Source: Streptomyces sp. NBC_01283
GTDB lineage: Bacteria; Actinomycetota; Actinomycetes; Streptomycetales; Streptomycetaceae
Assembly: GCF_041435335.1 (NCBI RefSeq)
Contig: NZ_CP108430.1
Span: 4,136,501 to 4,200,500 of the forward strand
Length of the DNA stretch: 64,000 nt
Direction of reading: 5' to 3'
Part shown: positions 43,286 to 51,605 of the stretch, one piece after another
Position numbering within the stretch: position 1 is the first letter of the stretch
Layout: each line of letters begins with the position of its first letter
Translations under genes and position numbers: made by a program
The notes under the pieces: model-generated
Seen by the model: the letters and a program-made list of their open reading frames with translations, nothing else
Databases searched by the model: none
What the model was told of the DNA's origin: nothing

Positions 43286-44449
43286 TCAGACCCGCATCGC
43301 CTGCGGGGTCTCCCGGAGCGAGAGGTCCGGCCCCTCGTACTCACGGATCGACTCGTAGCGCGTGTTGCGCTCGACGGGCCGGAAGCCCGCCTCGCGGATG
43401 AGGTCGAGCAGGTCCTCGCGGGTCAGCTTGTTCGGCGTGCCGAAGTTGTCCGCGTCGTGCGTGATCTTGTACTCGACGACCGAGCCGTCCATGTCGTCCG
43501 CGCCGTGCTGCAGCGCGAGCTGCGTGGTCTGCAGGCCGTGCATGACCCAGAAGACCTTGACGTGCGGGACGTTGTCGAAGAGGAGGCGCGAGACCGCGAA
43601 GGTCTTCAGGGCCTCGGCGCCGGACGCCATGGTGGTGCGCGCCTGGAGCTTGTTGCGGACCTTGCCGTCCTTCATGTCCACGAAGTCGTGCTGGTAGCGC
43701 AGCGGGATGAAGACCTGGAACCCGCCGGTCTCGTCCTGCAGTTCACGCAGCCGCAGCACGTGGTCGACCCGGTGCCGGGGCTCCTCGATGTGGCCGTACA
43801 GCATCGTGCACGGGGTCTTGAGACCCTTCTCGTGCGCGAGGCGGTGGATGCGCGACCAGTCCTCCCAGTGGGTGCGGTGGTCGACGATGTGCTGGCGGAC
43901 CTCCCAGTCGAAGATCTCCGCACCGCCGCCGGTCAGCGACTCAAGACCGGCCTCGATCAGCTCGTCGAGGATGTCGGACGCCGACATCCCCGAGATCGTC
44001 TCGAAGTGGTGGATCTCCGTGGCCGTGAACGCCTTCAGGGACACGTCCGGGAGCGCCTTCTTGAGCTCGCTCAGCGAACGCGGGTAGTAGCGCCACGGCA
44101 GGTTGGGGTGCAGGCCGTTGACGATGTGCAGCTCGGTGAGGTTCTCGCCCTCCATCGCCTTGGCGAGGCGGACGGCCTCCTCGATGCGCATCGTGTACGC
44201 GTCCTTCTCGCCCGGCTTGCGCTGGAACGAGCAGTACGCGCACGAGGCGGTGCACACGTTCGTCATGTTGAGGTGGCGGTTGACGTTGAAGTGCACGACG
44301 TCGCCGTTCTTGCGCGTGCGCACCTCGTGGGCGAGACCGCCGAGCCAGGCCAGGTCGTCCGAGTCGTAGAGGGCGATGCCGTCCTCGCGGGACAGCCGCT
44401 CACCGTCCCGGACCTTCTGCTCCAGCTCGCGCTTGAGCCCAGCGTCCAT
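43286..44449 (-). CDS. mqnE: Aminofutalosine synthase (radical SAM)
   Basis: 387 residues. The [4Fe-4S] motif is CxxxCxxC: Cys66, Cys70 and Cys73 in NVCTASCAYCSF. It joins the 3-enolpyruvyl-benzoate made by MqnA to SAM, giving 6-amino-6-deoxyfutalosine. Further family features are GGGAEIFDWEVRQHI and TMLYGHIEEPRHRVDH. The ThiH/CofH-like relative MqnC is distinguished by its own motifs, so MqnE is preferred. It is close to the later menaquinone genes at 45262-48335. Confidence 0.95.
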   Translation of the reverse strand: MDAGLKRELEQKVRDGERLSREDGIALYDSDDLAWLGGLAHEVRTRKNGDVVHFNVNRHLNMTNVCTASCAYCSFQRKPGEKDAYTMRIEEAVRLAKAMEGENLTELHIVNGLHPNLPWRYYPRSLSELKKALPDVSLKAFTATEIHHFETISGMSASDILDELIEAGLESLTGGGAEIFDWEVRQHIVDHRTHWEDWSRIHRLAHEKGLKTPCTMLYGHIEEPRHRVDHVLRLRELQDETGGFQVFIPLRYQHDFVDMKDGKVRNKLQARTTMASGAEALKTFAVSRLLFDNVPHVKVFWVMHGLQTTQLALQHGADDMDGSVVEYKITHDADNFGTPNKLTREDLLDLIREAGFRPVERNTRYESIREYEGPDLSLRETPQAMRV

Positions 44450-44511
44450 ACCCCGGCCGCCTCTCCATGTCTATATGCCTGCGTAAATCGAGCCTCGCCA
44501 ACGGTACGCCT

Positions 44512-44973
44512 CTACCCCTGCGACTCCTCGGGCAGCTCCCCGACGCGGTTCTCCCACTTCGTGGAGAGCACGATCGTCGTACGCGTCCTGGAGACGCCCT
44601 TCGTGCCGCTCAGCCTGCGGATCGTCTTCTCCAGGCCGTCCACGTCGGTGGCCCGGATCTTGAGCATGTACGAGTCGTCGCCCGCGATGAACCAGCAGTC
44701 CTCGATCTCGTGCAGGTCCTTGAGGCGCCGCGCCACGTCCTCGTGGTCGGCGGCGTCCGAGAGGGAGATGCCGATGAGGGCGATCACGCCCAGGCCGAGC
44801 GAGGCGGAGTCCACGGTCGCGCGGTAGCCGGTGATGACACCCGCCGCTTCGAGGCGGTTGATCCGGTCCGTGACGCTCGGTCCCGAGAGGCCGACGAGCC
44901 GGCCGAGTTCGGCGTACGAGGCCCTGCCGTTCTCGCGCAGGGCCTGGATGAGCTGCCTGTCCACGGCGTCCAT
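44512..44973 (-). CDS. Lrp/AsnC-family regulator
   Basis: About 153 residues from the ATG at 44973, which has AAAGG nine to ten bases upstream; the ATG at 44991 would add six residues. The N-terminal winged helix-turn-helix (ASYAELGRLVGLSGPSVTDR) is followed by the RAM ligand domain (IALIGISLSDAADHEDV, IEDCWFIAGDDSYMLKIRA). Such proteins sense amino acids as octamers. It is divergent from the 42-residue gene, and its intergenic region contains TAGAATCTA at 45019-45027. Confidence 0.93.
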   Translation of the reverse strand: MDAVDRQLIQALRENGRASYAELGRLVGLSGPSVTDRINRLEAAGVITGYRATVDSASLGLGVIALIGISLSDAADHEDVARRLKDLHEIEDCWFIAGDDSYMLKIRATDVDGLEKTIRRLSGTKGVSRTRTTIVLSTKWENRVGELPEESQG

Positions 44974-45136
44974 AGGTGCGATGCCTTTCATTATTCAGCG
45001 ATACCGCGAGTCTATGTGTAGAATCTAAGGTGCAACAGGGTCCAAGCCCTGTGAATCTTTCGGAATCTCCGCCACTTGGCGTCGATTCTTCAAACCACAC
45101 TGCGTTTCAAACGACACCTCAGGAGTGAGACACCCC

Positions 45137-45265
45137 GTGTACTCGATCGAGATGGCCTACGCCCGGATGCGCGAGCTGCAGGACCTGGCCAACCGCTCGC
45201 GTGCCCACCAGACCACCGCGCACCAGGCCGAGCGCCGCACGAAGCGCGCCGCCAAGAAGCGCTAA
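45137..45265 (+). CDS. 42-residue basic protein
   Basis: A short gene from the GTG at 45137, with AGGAG eleven bases upstream, to TAA at 45265. The product begins VYSIEMAYARMRELQDLANR and ends RRTKRAAKKR. It is a single long amphipathic helix with a very basic tail and could bind RNA, DNA or membrane. The good ribosome site, coding-like codon use and the abutting stop of the converging UbiX gene (4 bp overlap) support it. No family name is known to me; similar short ORFs occur in other Streptomyces. Confidence 0.7.
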   Translation: MYSIEMAYARMRELQDLANRSRAHQTTAHQAERRTKRAAKKR

Positions 45266-45942
45266 CCCCCCGAAGGGGCAGAGCCTCCACCGAGCTCTCC
45301 CTTCCAGCGGCGGTACAGCCGATGCGGCACTTCCGCCGCGTCGAGCGTCCGCCCGGCGACGAAGTCCACCAGATCCTGGATGTGCGTCGCCCCCGCGTAG
45401 AACGCCGGAGAGGCGGGCAGCACGATCGCGCCCGCCTCGTCCAGCGTCACCAAGTGCTTCAGCGTCTGTCCGTTGAGCGGTGTCTCGCGTACGCAGACGA
45501 CCAGCTTCCGGCCTTCCTTGAGCGTCACGCTCGCCGACCGCTGCAGCAGATCCTTCGAGAGCCCCAGCGCCACCCCGGCCACGCACGCCGTGGACGCGGG
45601 CACGATCAGCATCCCCTTGGTCGCGTACGACCCCGACGAAGGACCGGCGGCCAGATCCCCGGCCGCCCAGTACCGCACGTCGTCCACCGGCACGTCGAAG
45701 GCCGCCGGCTTGCCGTCGGCACCCCGCCCGAGCCACTCCCGCAGGTCCTCCTGCCAGTGCGCGTCCCGGAAGGAGATGCCCGTCTCGTCGAGGATCGTCA
45801 GGCGTGAGGCCCGCGAGACCACCAGGTCGACGCTCTCCCCCGCCGCGAGCAGCGCCCGCAGCACGGCGGTGGCGTACGGAGTACCCGAGGCCCCCGACAC
45901 CCCCACGATCCAAGGCTTACGCTGCGTATCTCCTGGCTTCAC
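45262..45942 (-). CDS. UbiX-like flavin prenyltransferase
   Basis: 226 residues. The FMN-binding start (WIVGVSGASGTPYATAVLRAL) and the central SYATKGMLIVPASTACVAGVAL are typical, with ETPLNGQTLKHLV near the prenyl site. UbiX makes the prenylated FMN required by UbiD decarboxylases. A UbiD-like gene lies two genes upstream (46878-48335), with the prenyltransferase between. In Streptomyces these three genes serve late menaquinone synthesis on the futalosine route. The gap to the prenyltransferase is 9 bp, so they are co-transcribed. Confidence 0.93.
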   Translation of the reverse strand: MKPGDTQRKPWIVGVSGASGTPYATAVLRALLAAGESVDLVVSRASRLTILDETGISFRDAHWQEDLREWLGRGADGKPAAFDVPVDDVRYWAAGDLAAGPSSGSYATKGMLIVPASTACVAGVALGLSKDLLQRSASVTLKEGRKLVVCVRETPLNGQTLKHLVTLDEAGAIVLPASPAFYAGATHIQDLVDFVAGRTLDAAEVPHRLYRRWKGELGGGSAPSGG

Positions 45943-45951
45943 GCTGTGAGC

Positions 45952-46875
45952 CTAGACGGTCAGTCCGCGCACCAGCAGGTCGAGGAGGGCGCAGACGAAC
46001 AGCGCGATGCCGATGAAGCCGTTGACCTGGAAGAAGGCCCGGTTGAGGCGCGTGAGGTCGTGCGGCTTCACGATGGAGTGCTCGTAGACGAACGCGCCGG
46101 CGACGACCGCGAGGCCGAGCCAGAAGAAGACGCCCGCGCCGGTGGACGCCGCGTACCAGACGAGCAGCAGCGTGGTCACCAGATGGCAGCCGCGCGCGCC
46201 CCGGATCGCGGCGGGGATGCCGAAGCGGGCGGGCACCGAGAGCACGCCGACCTCGCGGTCCGTCTCCACGTCCTGGCAGGCGTAGATCAGGTCGAAGCCG
46301 CCGATCCAGACGCCGACCGCGAGCCCGAGGATGACGGCCTGCCCCGACCACTCGCCGGTGACGGCGATCCAGGCGCCGACCGGGCCCATGGCCTGGGCGA
46401 TGCCGAGGATCGCCTGCGGGAAGTTCGTGAACCGCTTGCCGTAGGGATAGACGACCATCGGGATCACCGCGATGGGCGCCAGCGCCAGGCAGAGCGGGTT
46501 GAGCAGGGCGGCCGAGCCGAGGAACACGACGAGCGCGATGAGCGCGCCGGTCCAGGCGGACTTCACCGAGACCGCGCCCGTGACGAGCTCGCGGTGGGCG
46601 GTCCTCGGGTTACGGGCGTCGATCTCCCGGTCGATGATGCGGTTGGCGGCCATGGCGAACGTGCGCAGGCCCACCATGCAGATGGTGACCAGGAGCAGCC
46701 GCCCCCAGTGGATGTTCTCGTCCAGCTGGAACATCGCGGTCAGCGCGGCGATGTAGGCGAAGGGCAGGGCGAACACCGAGTGCTCGATCATGACGAGGCG
46801 CAGGAACGCCTTGACCTTGCCGGGCGGGGCGGGCTCGGGCCCGAAGAGTTCCGGAGTCGCTGAATCAGCACTCAT
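45952..46875 (-). CDS. mqnP: Menaquinone prenyltransferase (UbiA family)
   Basis: 307 residues from the ATG at 46875, two bases after the UbiD-like stop codon; the longer frame is inside that gene. Eight to nine membrane segments are present. The two Asp-rich motifs are NRIIDREIDARNPRT and YACQDVETDREVG. It attaches the polyprenyl side chain to the naphthoate ring in the membrane. The order UbiD, prenyltransferase, UbiX, all on the minus strand, is that of the late futalosine menaquinone set in Streptomyces. Confidence 0.92.
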   Translation of the reverse strand: MSADSATPELFGPEPAPPGKVKAFLRLVMIEHSVFALPFAYIAALTAMFQLDENIHWGRLLLVTICMVGLRTFAMAANRIIDREIDARNPRTAHRELVTGAVSVKSAWTGALIALVVFLGSAALLNPLCLALAPIAVIPMVVYPYGKRFTNFPQAILGIAQAMGPVGAWIAVTGEWSGQAVILGLAVGVWIGGFDLIYACQDVETDREVGVLSVPARFGIPAAIRGARGCHLVTTLLLVWYAASTGAGVFFWLGLAVVAGAFVYEHSIVKPHDLTRLNRAFFQVNGFIGIALFVCALLDLLVRGLTV

Positions 46876-46877
46876 CT

Positions 46878-48335
46878 TTAGAGCCCGTACTCCTTCCAGC
46901 GGCGGTCGACCTTCGACGCCGTCTCCGGGTCGGACTCGACCATGTTCGGCCAGCCCCCGTCCCGGGTGTATCCCTCTTCGGGCAGCTTCTTCGTCGCGTC
47001 GATGCCCGCCTTGCCGCCCCAGAACTGCTGGTAGGAGGCATGGTCGAGGTGGTCGACGGGACCTTCGGCCACCGTCAGGTCGCGCGCGTAGTCGGTGTTG
47101 CCGAGCGCGCGCCAGGACACTTCGTGCAGATCGTGGACGTCGCAATCCTTGTCCACGACCACGATCAGTTTGGTCAGCGACATCATGTGGGCGCCCCAGA
47201 TGGCGTGCATGACCTTCTGCGCGTGCTTCGGATACTTCTTGTCGATCGAGACGATCGCGCAGTTGTGGAAGCCGCCGGACTCCGGCAGGTGGTAGTCCAC
47301 GATGTCCGGGACGATCACCTTGAGCAGGGGCAGGAAGAAGCGCTCGGTGGCGCGGCCGAGGGGGCCGTCCTCCGTCGGCGGGCGGCCGACCACGATCGAC
47401 TGGAGCAGCGGACGCTTCCGCATCGTCACGCAGTCGATCTTCAGGGCGGGGAACGGCTCCTGCGGCGTGTAGAAACCGGTGTGGTCGCCGAAGGGGCCCT
47501 CCGGGAGCATCTCGCCCGGCTCCAGCCAGCCCTCGATGACGACCTCGGCGTGCGCCGGGACCTGGAGCGGGACCGTCTTGCAGTCGACCATCTCGACGCG
47601 CTTGCCCTGGATGAACCCGGCCAGCATGTACTCGTCCATGTCGCCGGGCAGCGGCGCGGTCGACGCGTACGTCACGGCGGGCGGACAGCCGAAGGCGATC
47701 GCGACCGGCAGCTTCTCGCCCCTGCGGGCGGCCACCTGGTAGTGGTTGCGGCTGTCCTTGTGGATCTGCCAGTGCATGCCGATGGTGCGCTTGTCGTGGC
47801 GCTGGAGGCGGTACAGGCCGAGGTTGCGGACGCCGGTGTCCGGGTCCTTGGTGTGGGTCAGGCCCAGGTTGAAGAAGGAGCCGCCGTCCTCGGGCCAGGT
47901 GAAGAGCGCGGGCAGCTTCTCCAGGTCGACGTCGTCGCCGGTGAGGACGACCTCCTGCACGGGCGCGTTGTCGGACTTCACCTTCTTCGGCGGTACGTGC
48001 GTCATCGCGCCGAGCTTCCCGAAGGCCTCGCGCACGCCGACGAAGCCGTGCGGCAGCTCCGGCTTGAGGAGGCCGCCGATCTTCTCGCTGATCTGGCTGT
48101 ACGACTTCAGGCCGAGCGCCTTCAGGAGGCGCCGGTCCGTCCCGTACACGTTCATCGCGAGGGGCATCGCCGAGCCCTTGACGTTCTCGAAGAGGAGCGC
48201 GGGGCCGCCGGACTTCTGCACCCGGTCGGTGATCTCGCCGACCTCCAGATACGGATCGACCTCGGCCTTGATGCGCTTGAGATCGCCCTCGCGCTCCAGT
48301 GCACGGAGCAGGGAGCGAAGATCGTCATAAGCCAT
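46878..48335 (-). CDS. UbiD-family menaquinone decarboxylase
   Basis: 485 residues, first gene of the operon. The family motif EGPFGDHTGFYTP is present, with prenyl-FMN-binding residues in the NLGLYRLQRHDKRTIGMHW region and the catalytic Glu in EVVIEGWLEPGEM. It removes the ring carboxyl group in late menaquinone synthesis, using the cofactor made by the UbiX-like protein. Two bases separate its stop from mqnP, giving tight coupling. Confidence 0.93.
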   Translation of the reverse strand: MAYDDLRSLLRALEREGDLKRIKAEVDPYLEVGEITDRVQKSGGPALLFENVKGSAMPLAMNVYGTDRRLLKALGLKSYSQISEKIGGLLKPELPHGFVGVREAFGKLGAMTHVPPKKVKSDNAPVQEVVLTGDDVDLEKLPALFTWPEDGGSFFNLGLTHTKDPDTGVRNLGLYRLQRHDKRTIGMHWQIHKDSRNHYQVAARRGEKLPVAIAFGCPPAVTYASTAPLPGDMDEYMLAGFIQGKRVEMVDCKTVPLQVPAHAEVVIEGWLEPGEMLPEGPFGDHTGFYTPQEPFPALKIDCVTMRKRPLLQSIVVGRPPTEDGPLGRATERFFLPLLKVIVPDIVDYHLPESGGFHNCAIVSIDKKYPKHAQKVMHAIWGAHMMSLTKLIVVVDKDCDVHDLHEVSWRALGNTDYARDLTVAEGPVDHLDHASYQQFWGGKAGIDATKKLPEEGYTRDGGWPNMVESDPETASKVDRRWKEYGL

Positions 48336-48424
48336 GCGTTCCAGTATCGGTCACGGGCTACCCTGGCCGGGTCACCGGGGTTCGCACGCCGCCCTCCCTT
48401 CGTCCTTTGGGGAATCGCGCCACC

Positions 48425-48745
48425 ATGCTCAGGTATCTGCCGTTCCTGCTGGTCCTGGCCGTGTGGATCTATGCCTTCATCGATGTCCTGAACACTCCGG
48501 AGAAGGAGATCAGGCATCTGCCGAAGGTGGTCTGGGTCATCATCGTGCTGCTCTTCGGCGAGGTTCTGCTCGGTCCGATCGCCTGGTTCGTCACGGGCAA
48601 GGTGCGCCACGCTCCCGCCGGAGGCGGTCCGCGCGGCGTGCGCGGCGGGCAGTGGGTGGCGCCGGACGACAACCCGGAGTTCCTGAAGTCCCTCAGGGAC
48701 GAGGACCCCGACGACAAGAAGCGGGACAAGGGCACGGAGAGCTGA
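48425..48745 (+). CDS. PLDc_N-domain small membrane protein
   Basis: 106 residues from the ATG at 48425. Two membrane segments (LPFLLVLAVWIYAFIDVL, VVWVIIVLLFGEVLLGPIAWF) carry the phospholipase D N-terminal-type motif, without any phospholipase domain. The tail is Gly-rich then acidic and basic. Its stop shares an A with the ATG of the LysR gene, so they are coupled. Divergent from the UbiD operon, it is a common small neighbour of these genes. Confidence 0.88.
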   Translation: MLRYLPFLLVLAVWIYAFIDVLNTPEKEIRHLPKVVWVIIVLLFGEVLLGPIAWFVTGKVRHAPAGGGPRGVRGGQWVAPDDNPEFLKSLRDEDPDDKKRDKGTES

Positions 48746-49662
48746 TGATGGAACTGCGGCTGCTCGTCACGTTCGAAAAGGTCGCGTCCGTACTCAGCTT
48801 CACTCAGGCCGCGGCCGAGCTGAAGTACGCCCAGTCCAGCGTCACCAGCCAGGTCCGCTCCCTGGAGTCCTCGCTCGGCACCGAACTCTTCGACCGGCTC
48901 GGCAGCCGCATCCGCCTGACGGAGGCCGGTGAGCGCCTGCTCCCCTACGCCCGGCAGATCATCGAGCTGACGGACGAGGCACGTTCCGCGGTCGTCGGTG
49001 CCGGGGAGCCGAGCGGCGCCATCGCGGTCGGCACGATGGAATCGCTGACCTCCTACCGCCTGCCCCCGCTGCTCGAACTCTTCCACCACCGCTACCCGAA
49101 GGTGCAGCTCTCCCTGCGCCCCACCCTGGGCGACGAGACCCGCCACGCGCTGCGGCAGGGGGCGTACGACGTCGGGTTCCTGATGGAGCGGGAGACCGAG
49201 CACGCGGGCCTGGAGACCGAGGTCCTCGCCGAGGAGCCGCTGGTCCTTGTCTGCGCGCCGACGCATCCGCTGGCCGCCGCGCACGGGGCGGACTCGCTCG
49301 CCACGGGCGATCTGGCGTCGGTGCAGCTGGTCGGTACGGAGCCGGGCTGCCCCTACCGGGATCTGTTCGAGGAGGAGCTGCGGGTGCGGAACGGCACCCC
49401 GCCGCCCTTCATGGAGTTCGGCACGATCGAGGCCACCAAGCGGGGTGTCGCCGGTGGCCTCGGGGTGGCGCTGCTTCCGCGGATGGCGGTGCGCGAGGAG
49501 CTGGCCTCGGGGGTGCTCGTCGCGCTGCCGTGGGAGCCACCGTTCATCCTGCACACGCAGCTCGCGTGGCGGTCGGGCAAGCGGCTCGCGGCCCATGTGC
49601 GGCTCTTCATCGAGCAGTCTGTGCGGCTGGTGCGGGAGCAGGCAGCGGAGGCGTCGAAGTAG
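48745..49662 (+). CDS. LysR-family regulator
   Basis: 305 residues from the ATG at 48745 (a second ATG follows directly). The N-terminal winged helix (FTQAAAELKYAQSSVTSQVR, then SLESSLGTELFDR) is typical, and the co-inducer domain begins near GAIAVGTMESLTSYRL. It overlaps the PLDc_N stop and, at its 3' end, the converging EamA transporter gene by 56 bp. LysR proteins usually control a nearby gene; the EamA gene is a candidate although the two are convergent. Confidence 0.93.
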   Translation: MMELRLLVTFEKVASVLSFTQAAAELKYAQSSVTSQVRSLESSLGTELFDRLGSRIRLTEAGERLLPYARQIIELTDEARSAVVGAGEPSGAIAVGTMESLTSYRLPPLLELFHHRYPKVQLSLRPTLGDETRHALRQGAYDVGFLMERETEHAGLETEVLAEEPLVLVCAPTHPLAAAHGADSLATGDLASVQLVGTEPGCPYRDLFEEELRVRNGTPPPFMEFGTIEATKRGVAGGLGVALLPRMAVREELASGVLVALPWEPPFILHTQLAWRSGKRLAAHVRLFIEQSVRLVREQAAEASK

Positions 49663-50530
49663 CCACGGTCCTCTGTGACTTGGCGCGGTTGACCTTCAGG
49701 CTCGCGAGGACGATCAGCGGCACGCCGAGCGCCTGGACGAAGCCGATGTGGTGCCCGTAGACGGCCCAGTCGGCGACCATCGCGACCGCCGGATAGGTGA
49801 AGGCGAGTACGGCGATCTTGGCGGTGGGCAGCTTCGCGTACGCCGCGTACATCAGGACGTACATCAGGCCGGTGTGGATGACGCCGAGCCCGACGAGCCA
49901 GCCCCAGCCGGCGCCCGTTCCGCTCATCGCACCGAAGTTCGCGAAGGGCAGCAGCAGCGGGATGCCGACGAGGACCTGGACGAGGGCGATGAGATGTGGG
50001 CGTACGCCGGTGATGCGCTTGGTGACGAGCGTGGAGAGGCCGTAGAGCAGCGCGGCGACGAGTGCGAGGCCGATGCCGGTGAGCGAGCCGAGGTCACCGG
50101 GCCGTACACCGGAGACCAGGACGAGCCCGGCGAACGCGGTGCCGAGCCACAGGAGTTGATGCCTGGTCAGGCGTTCGCGGAAGATGACCGCGCTGAGCAG
50201 CACGAGCAGGAACGGCTGCGTGTGGTAGACGACGGTGGCCAGGGAGATCGAGGTCGCCTCGTACGCCTTGAAGAGGAACACCCAGTTGAAGACGATGAAC
50301 GCGCCGCCGAGCGCGGCGAGTCCGAGCTTCTTGGGGGTGAGGCCGTGGTCGCGGAAGTAGCCGCGGACGAAGGCGTAGGCCCCCAGGGCGAGGGCACCGA
50401 AGAGTACGCGGAAGAACACCACGTTGAAGGCCGAGGCGCCTGACTCGACGACGAAGATCCCGAGGGTGCCGGAGAGCACCATCGCGGCGGTGAGCTGGGC
50501 CGTGCCCTTGTTCTCTGAGGTCATGCCCAT
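49607..50530 (-). CDS. EamA/DMT-family transporter
   Basis: 307 residues with ten membrane segments in two EamA repeats (about 10-145 and 155-295). Signature segments include AYEATSISLATVVYHTQPFL and LPTAKIAVLAFTYPAVAMVA. It probably exports amino acids or other metabolites. The final ~18 codons overlap the LysR gene on the other strand, where the tail is Pro/Ala-rich and poorly conserved. Confidence 0.92.
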   Translation of the reverse strand: MGMTSENKGTAQLTAAMVLSGTLGIFVVESGASAFNVVFFRVLFGALALGAYAFVRGYFRDHGLTPKKLGLAALGGAFIVFNWVFLFKAYEATSISLATVVYHTQPFLLVLLSAVIFRERLTRHQLLWLGTAFAGLVLVSGVRPGDLGSLTGIGLALVAALLYGLSTLVTKRITGVRPHLIALVQVLVGIPLLLPFANFGAMSGTGAGWGWLVGLGVIHTGLMYVLMYAAYAKLPTAKIAVLAFTYPAVAMVADWAVYGHHIGFVQALGVPLIVLASLKVNRAKSQRTVATSTPPLPAPAPAAQTAR

Positions 50531-50630
50531 GAAGCTACGAGCGGGCGTATGCGCTGGTCCACGAGCCAGTGGGGCGTCCTGCCGATGGGCTCATCGGCGG
50601 GGACGATGGCCCCTGACGAAAGGTGCTCGG

Positions 50631-51098
50631 ATGGATCAGACACCGGTGGATCAGGCACAGGCCCGCGCATGGCTCGCGACCGCCGTCGACGAAGCACGGC
50701 TGAGCCTCGCGGAGGGCGGCGTTCCGGTCGGCGCCGCGCTGTACGGAACGGACGGGGCCCTGTGGGGGCGCGGGCGCAACCGCCGCGTCCAGGAGGGTGA
50801 TCCGTCCCTGCACGCGGAGACATCGGCGTTCCGGGCCGCGGGACGGCAGCGCACGTACCGCGGGACGACGATGGTCACGACGCTCTCCCCGTGCTGGTAC
50901 TGCAGCGGCCTGGTGCGGCAGTTCGGGATCTCGCGGGTGGTCGTCGGCGAGGCGCGGACGTTCCAGGGCGGACACGACTGGCTGGCGGAGCACGGCGTGG
51001 AGGTCGTGATCCTCGACGATCCGGCGTGCGCGACGATGATGCGGGACTTCGTCGCGGCACGGCCGGAGCTGTGGCACGAGGACATCGGCCTCGACTAG
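50631..51098 (+). CDS. Cytidine/guanine-type deaminase
   Basis: 155 residues from the ATG at 50631, with GAAAGG seven bases upstream. The zinc deaminase motifs are complete: HAET (His ligand and catalytic Glu) and PCWYC (the two Cys ligands). The length and the tail (HDWLAEHGVEVVILDD) fit the nucleoside/cytosine deaminase group (CodA-like or FCY1-like fold), rather than tRNA adenosine deaminase. Substrate uncertain. Its stop codon overlaps that of the converging ArsR gene at CTAG. Confidence 0.88.
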   Translation: MDQTPVDQAQARAWLATAVDEARLSLAEGGVPVGAALYGTDGALWGRGRNRRVQEGDPSLHAETSAFRAAGRQRTYRGTTMVTTLSPCWYCSGLVRQFGISRVVVGEARTFQGGHDWLAEHGVEVVILDDPACATMMRDFVAARPELWHEDIGLD

Positions 51099-51460
51099 CC
51101 GGCCTGCCCGGCCTGCCCGGCTGCCGAGGAGTCCGGCCGGTCCGGCCGCAGGACCAGGGCGAGCAGTCCGGGGAAGCGCGCCTCGAACTCCTCCCGGCGC
51201 AGCCGGTTGACCCGCTTGGGCCCCTCGTCCCGCTGCTCGACGAGCCCCGCTCCCCGCAGTACCCCGAAGTGATGGCTCAGCGCGGCCTTGCCGACGGGCA
51301 CGTCGAAGCTGCCGCAGCTGCGGGCCCAGTCGGGGGACGAGGCCAACTCCCGTACCAGTTCCAGGCGTACGGGGTCGCCGAGCGCGGTGAGCGCGGCCAG
51401 CACGGACACCTCGTCGGGATGGACGTGCACCGGCGCCGCGCGGTGGTGCGTGTTCGCCAC
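51095..51460 (-). CDS. ArsR-family regulator
   Basis: 121 residues from the GTG at 51460, with GGGAG seven bases upstream. The winged helix-turn-helix is VGKAALSHHFGVLRGAGLVE. The N-terminus is His-rich (THHRAAPVHVHPDE), but the metal-type Cys motif ELCVC is absent, so a non-metal signal is likely. The frame running further upstream is rejected. It is divergent from the quinone oxidoreductase gene with GAGTGTTC sites between, which is the classic repressor/oxidoreductase arrangement. Confidence 0.9.
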   Translation of the reverse strand: MANTHHRAAPVHVHPDEVSVLAALTALGDPVRLELVRELASSPDWARSCGSFDVPVGKAALSHHFGVLRGAGLVEQRDEGPKRVNRLRREEFEARFPGLLALVLRPDRPDSSAAGQAGQAG

Positions 51461-51512
51461 GACCGGACTCCCTTCACCTCGGCCCTTGCCGGGTTTCCGC
51501 TCGACCCTTGCC

Positions 51513-51566
51513 GAGTGTTCGATGAAAACCATACACTCCTGAGTGTTCGCTTTCTGTTGAACACTC
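51513..51566. promoter_or_regulatory. Repeated GAGTGTTC operators
   Basis: GAGTGTTC at 51513-51520 and 51541-51548, and its complement GAACACTC at 51559-51566. ACACTC-CT-GAGTGT at 51533-51546 is a perfect palindrome. The region is between the ArsR and oxidoreductase genes and is AT-richer than its surroundings. Confidence 0.65.
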
Positions 51567-51605
51567 CATCGGACACCTGTCTGGCCACTCGAAGGGTGCA
51601 CAGCC

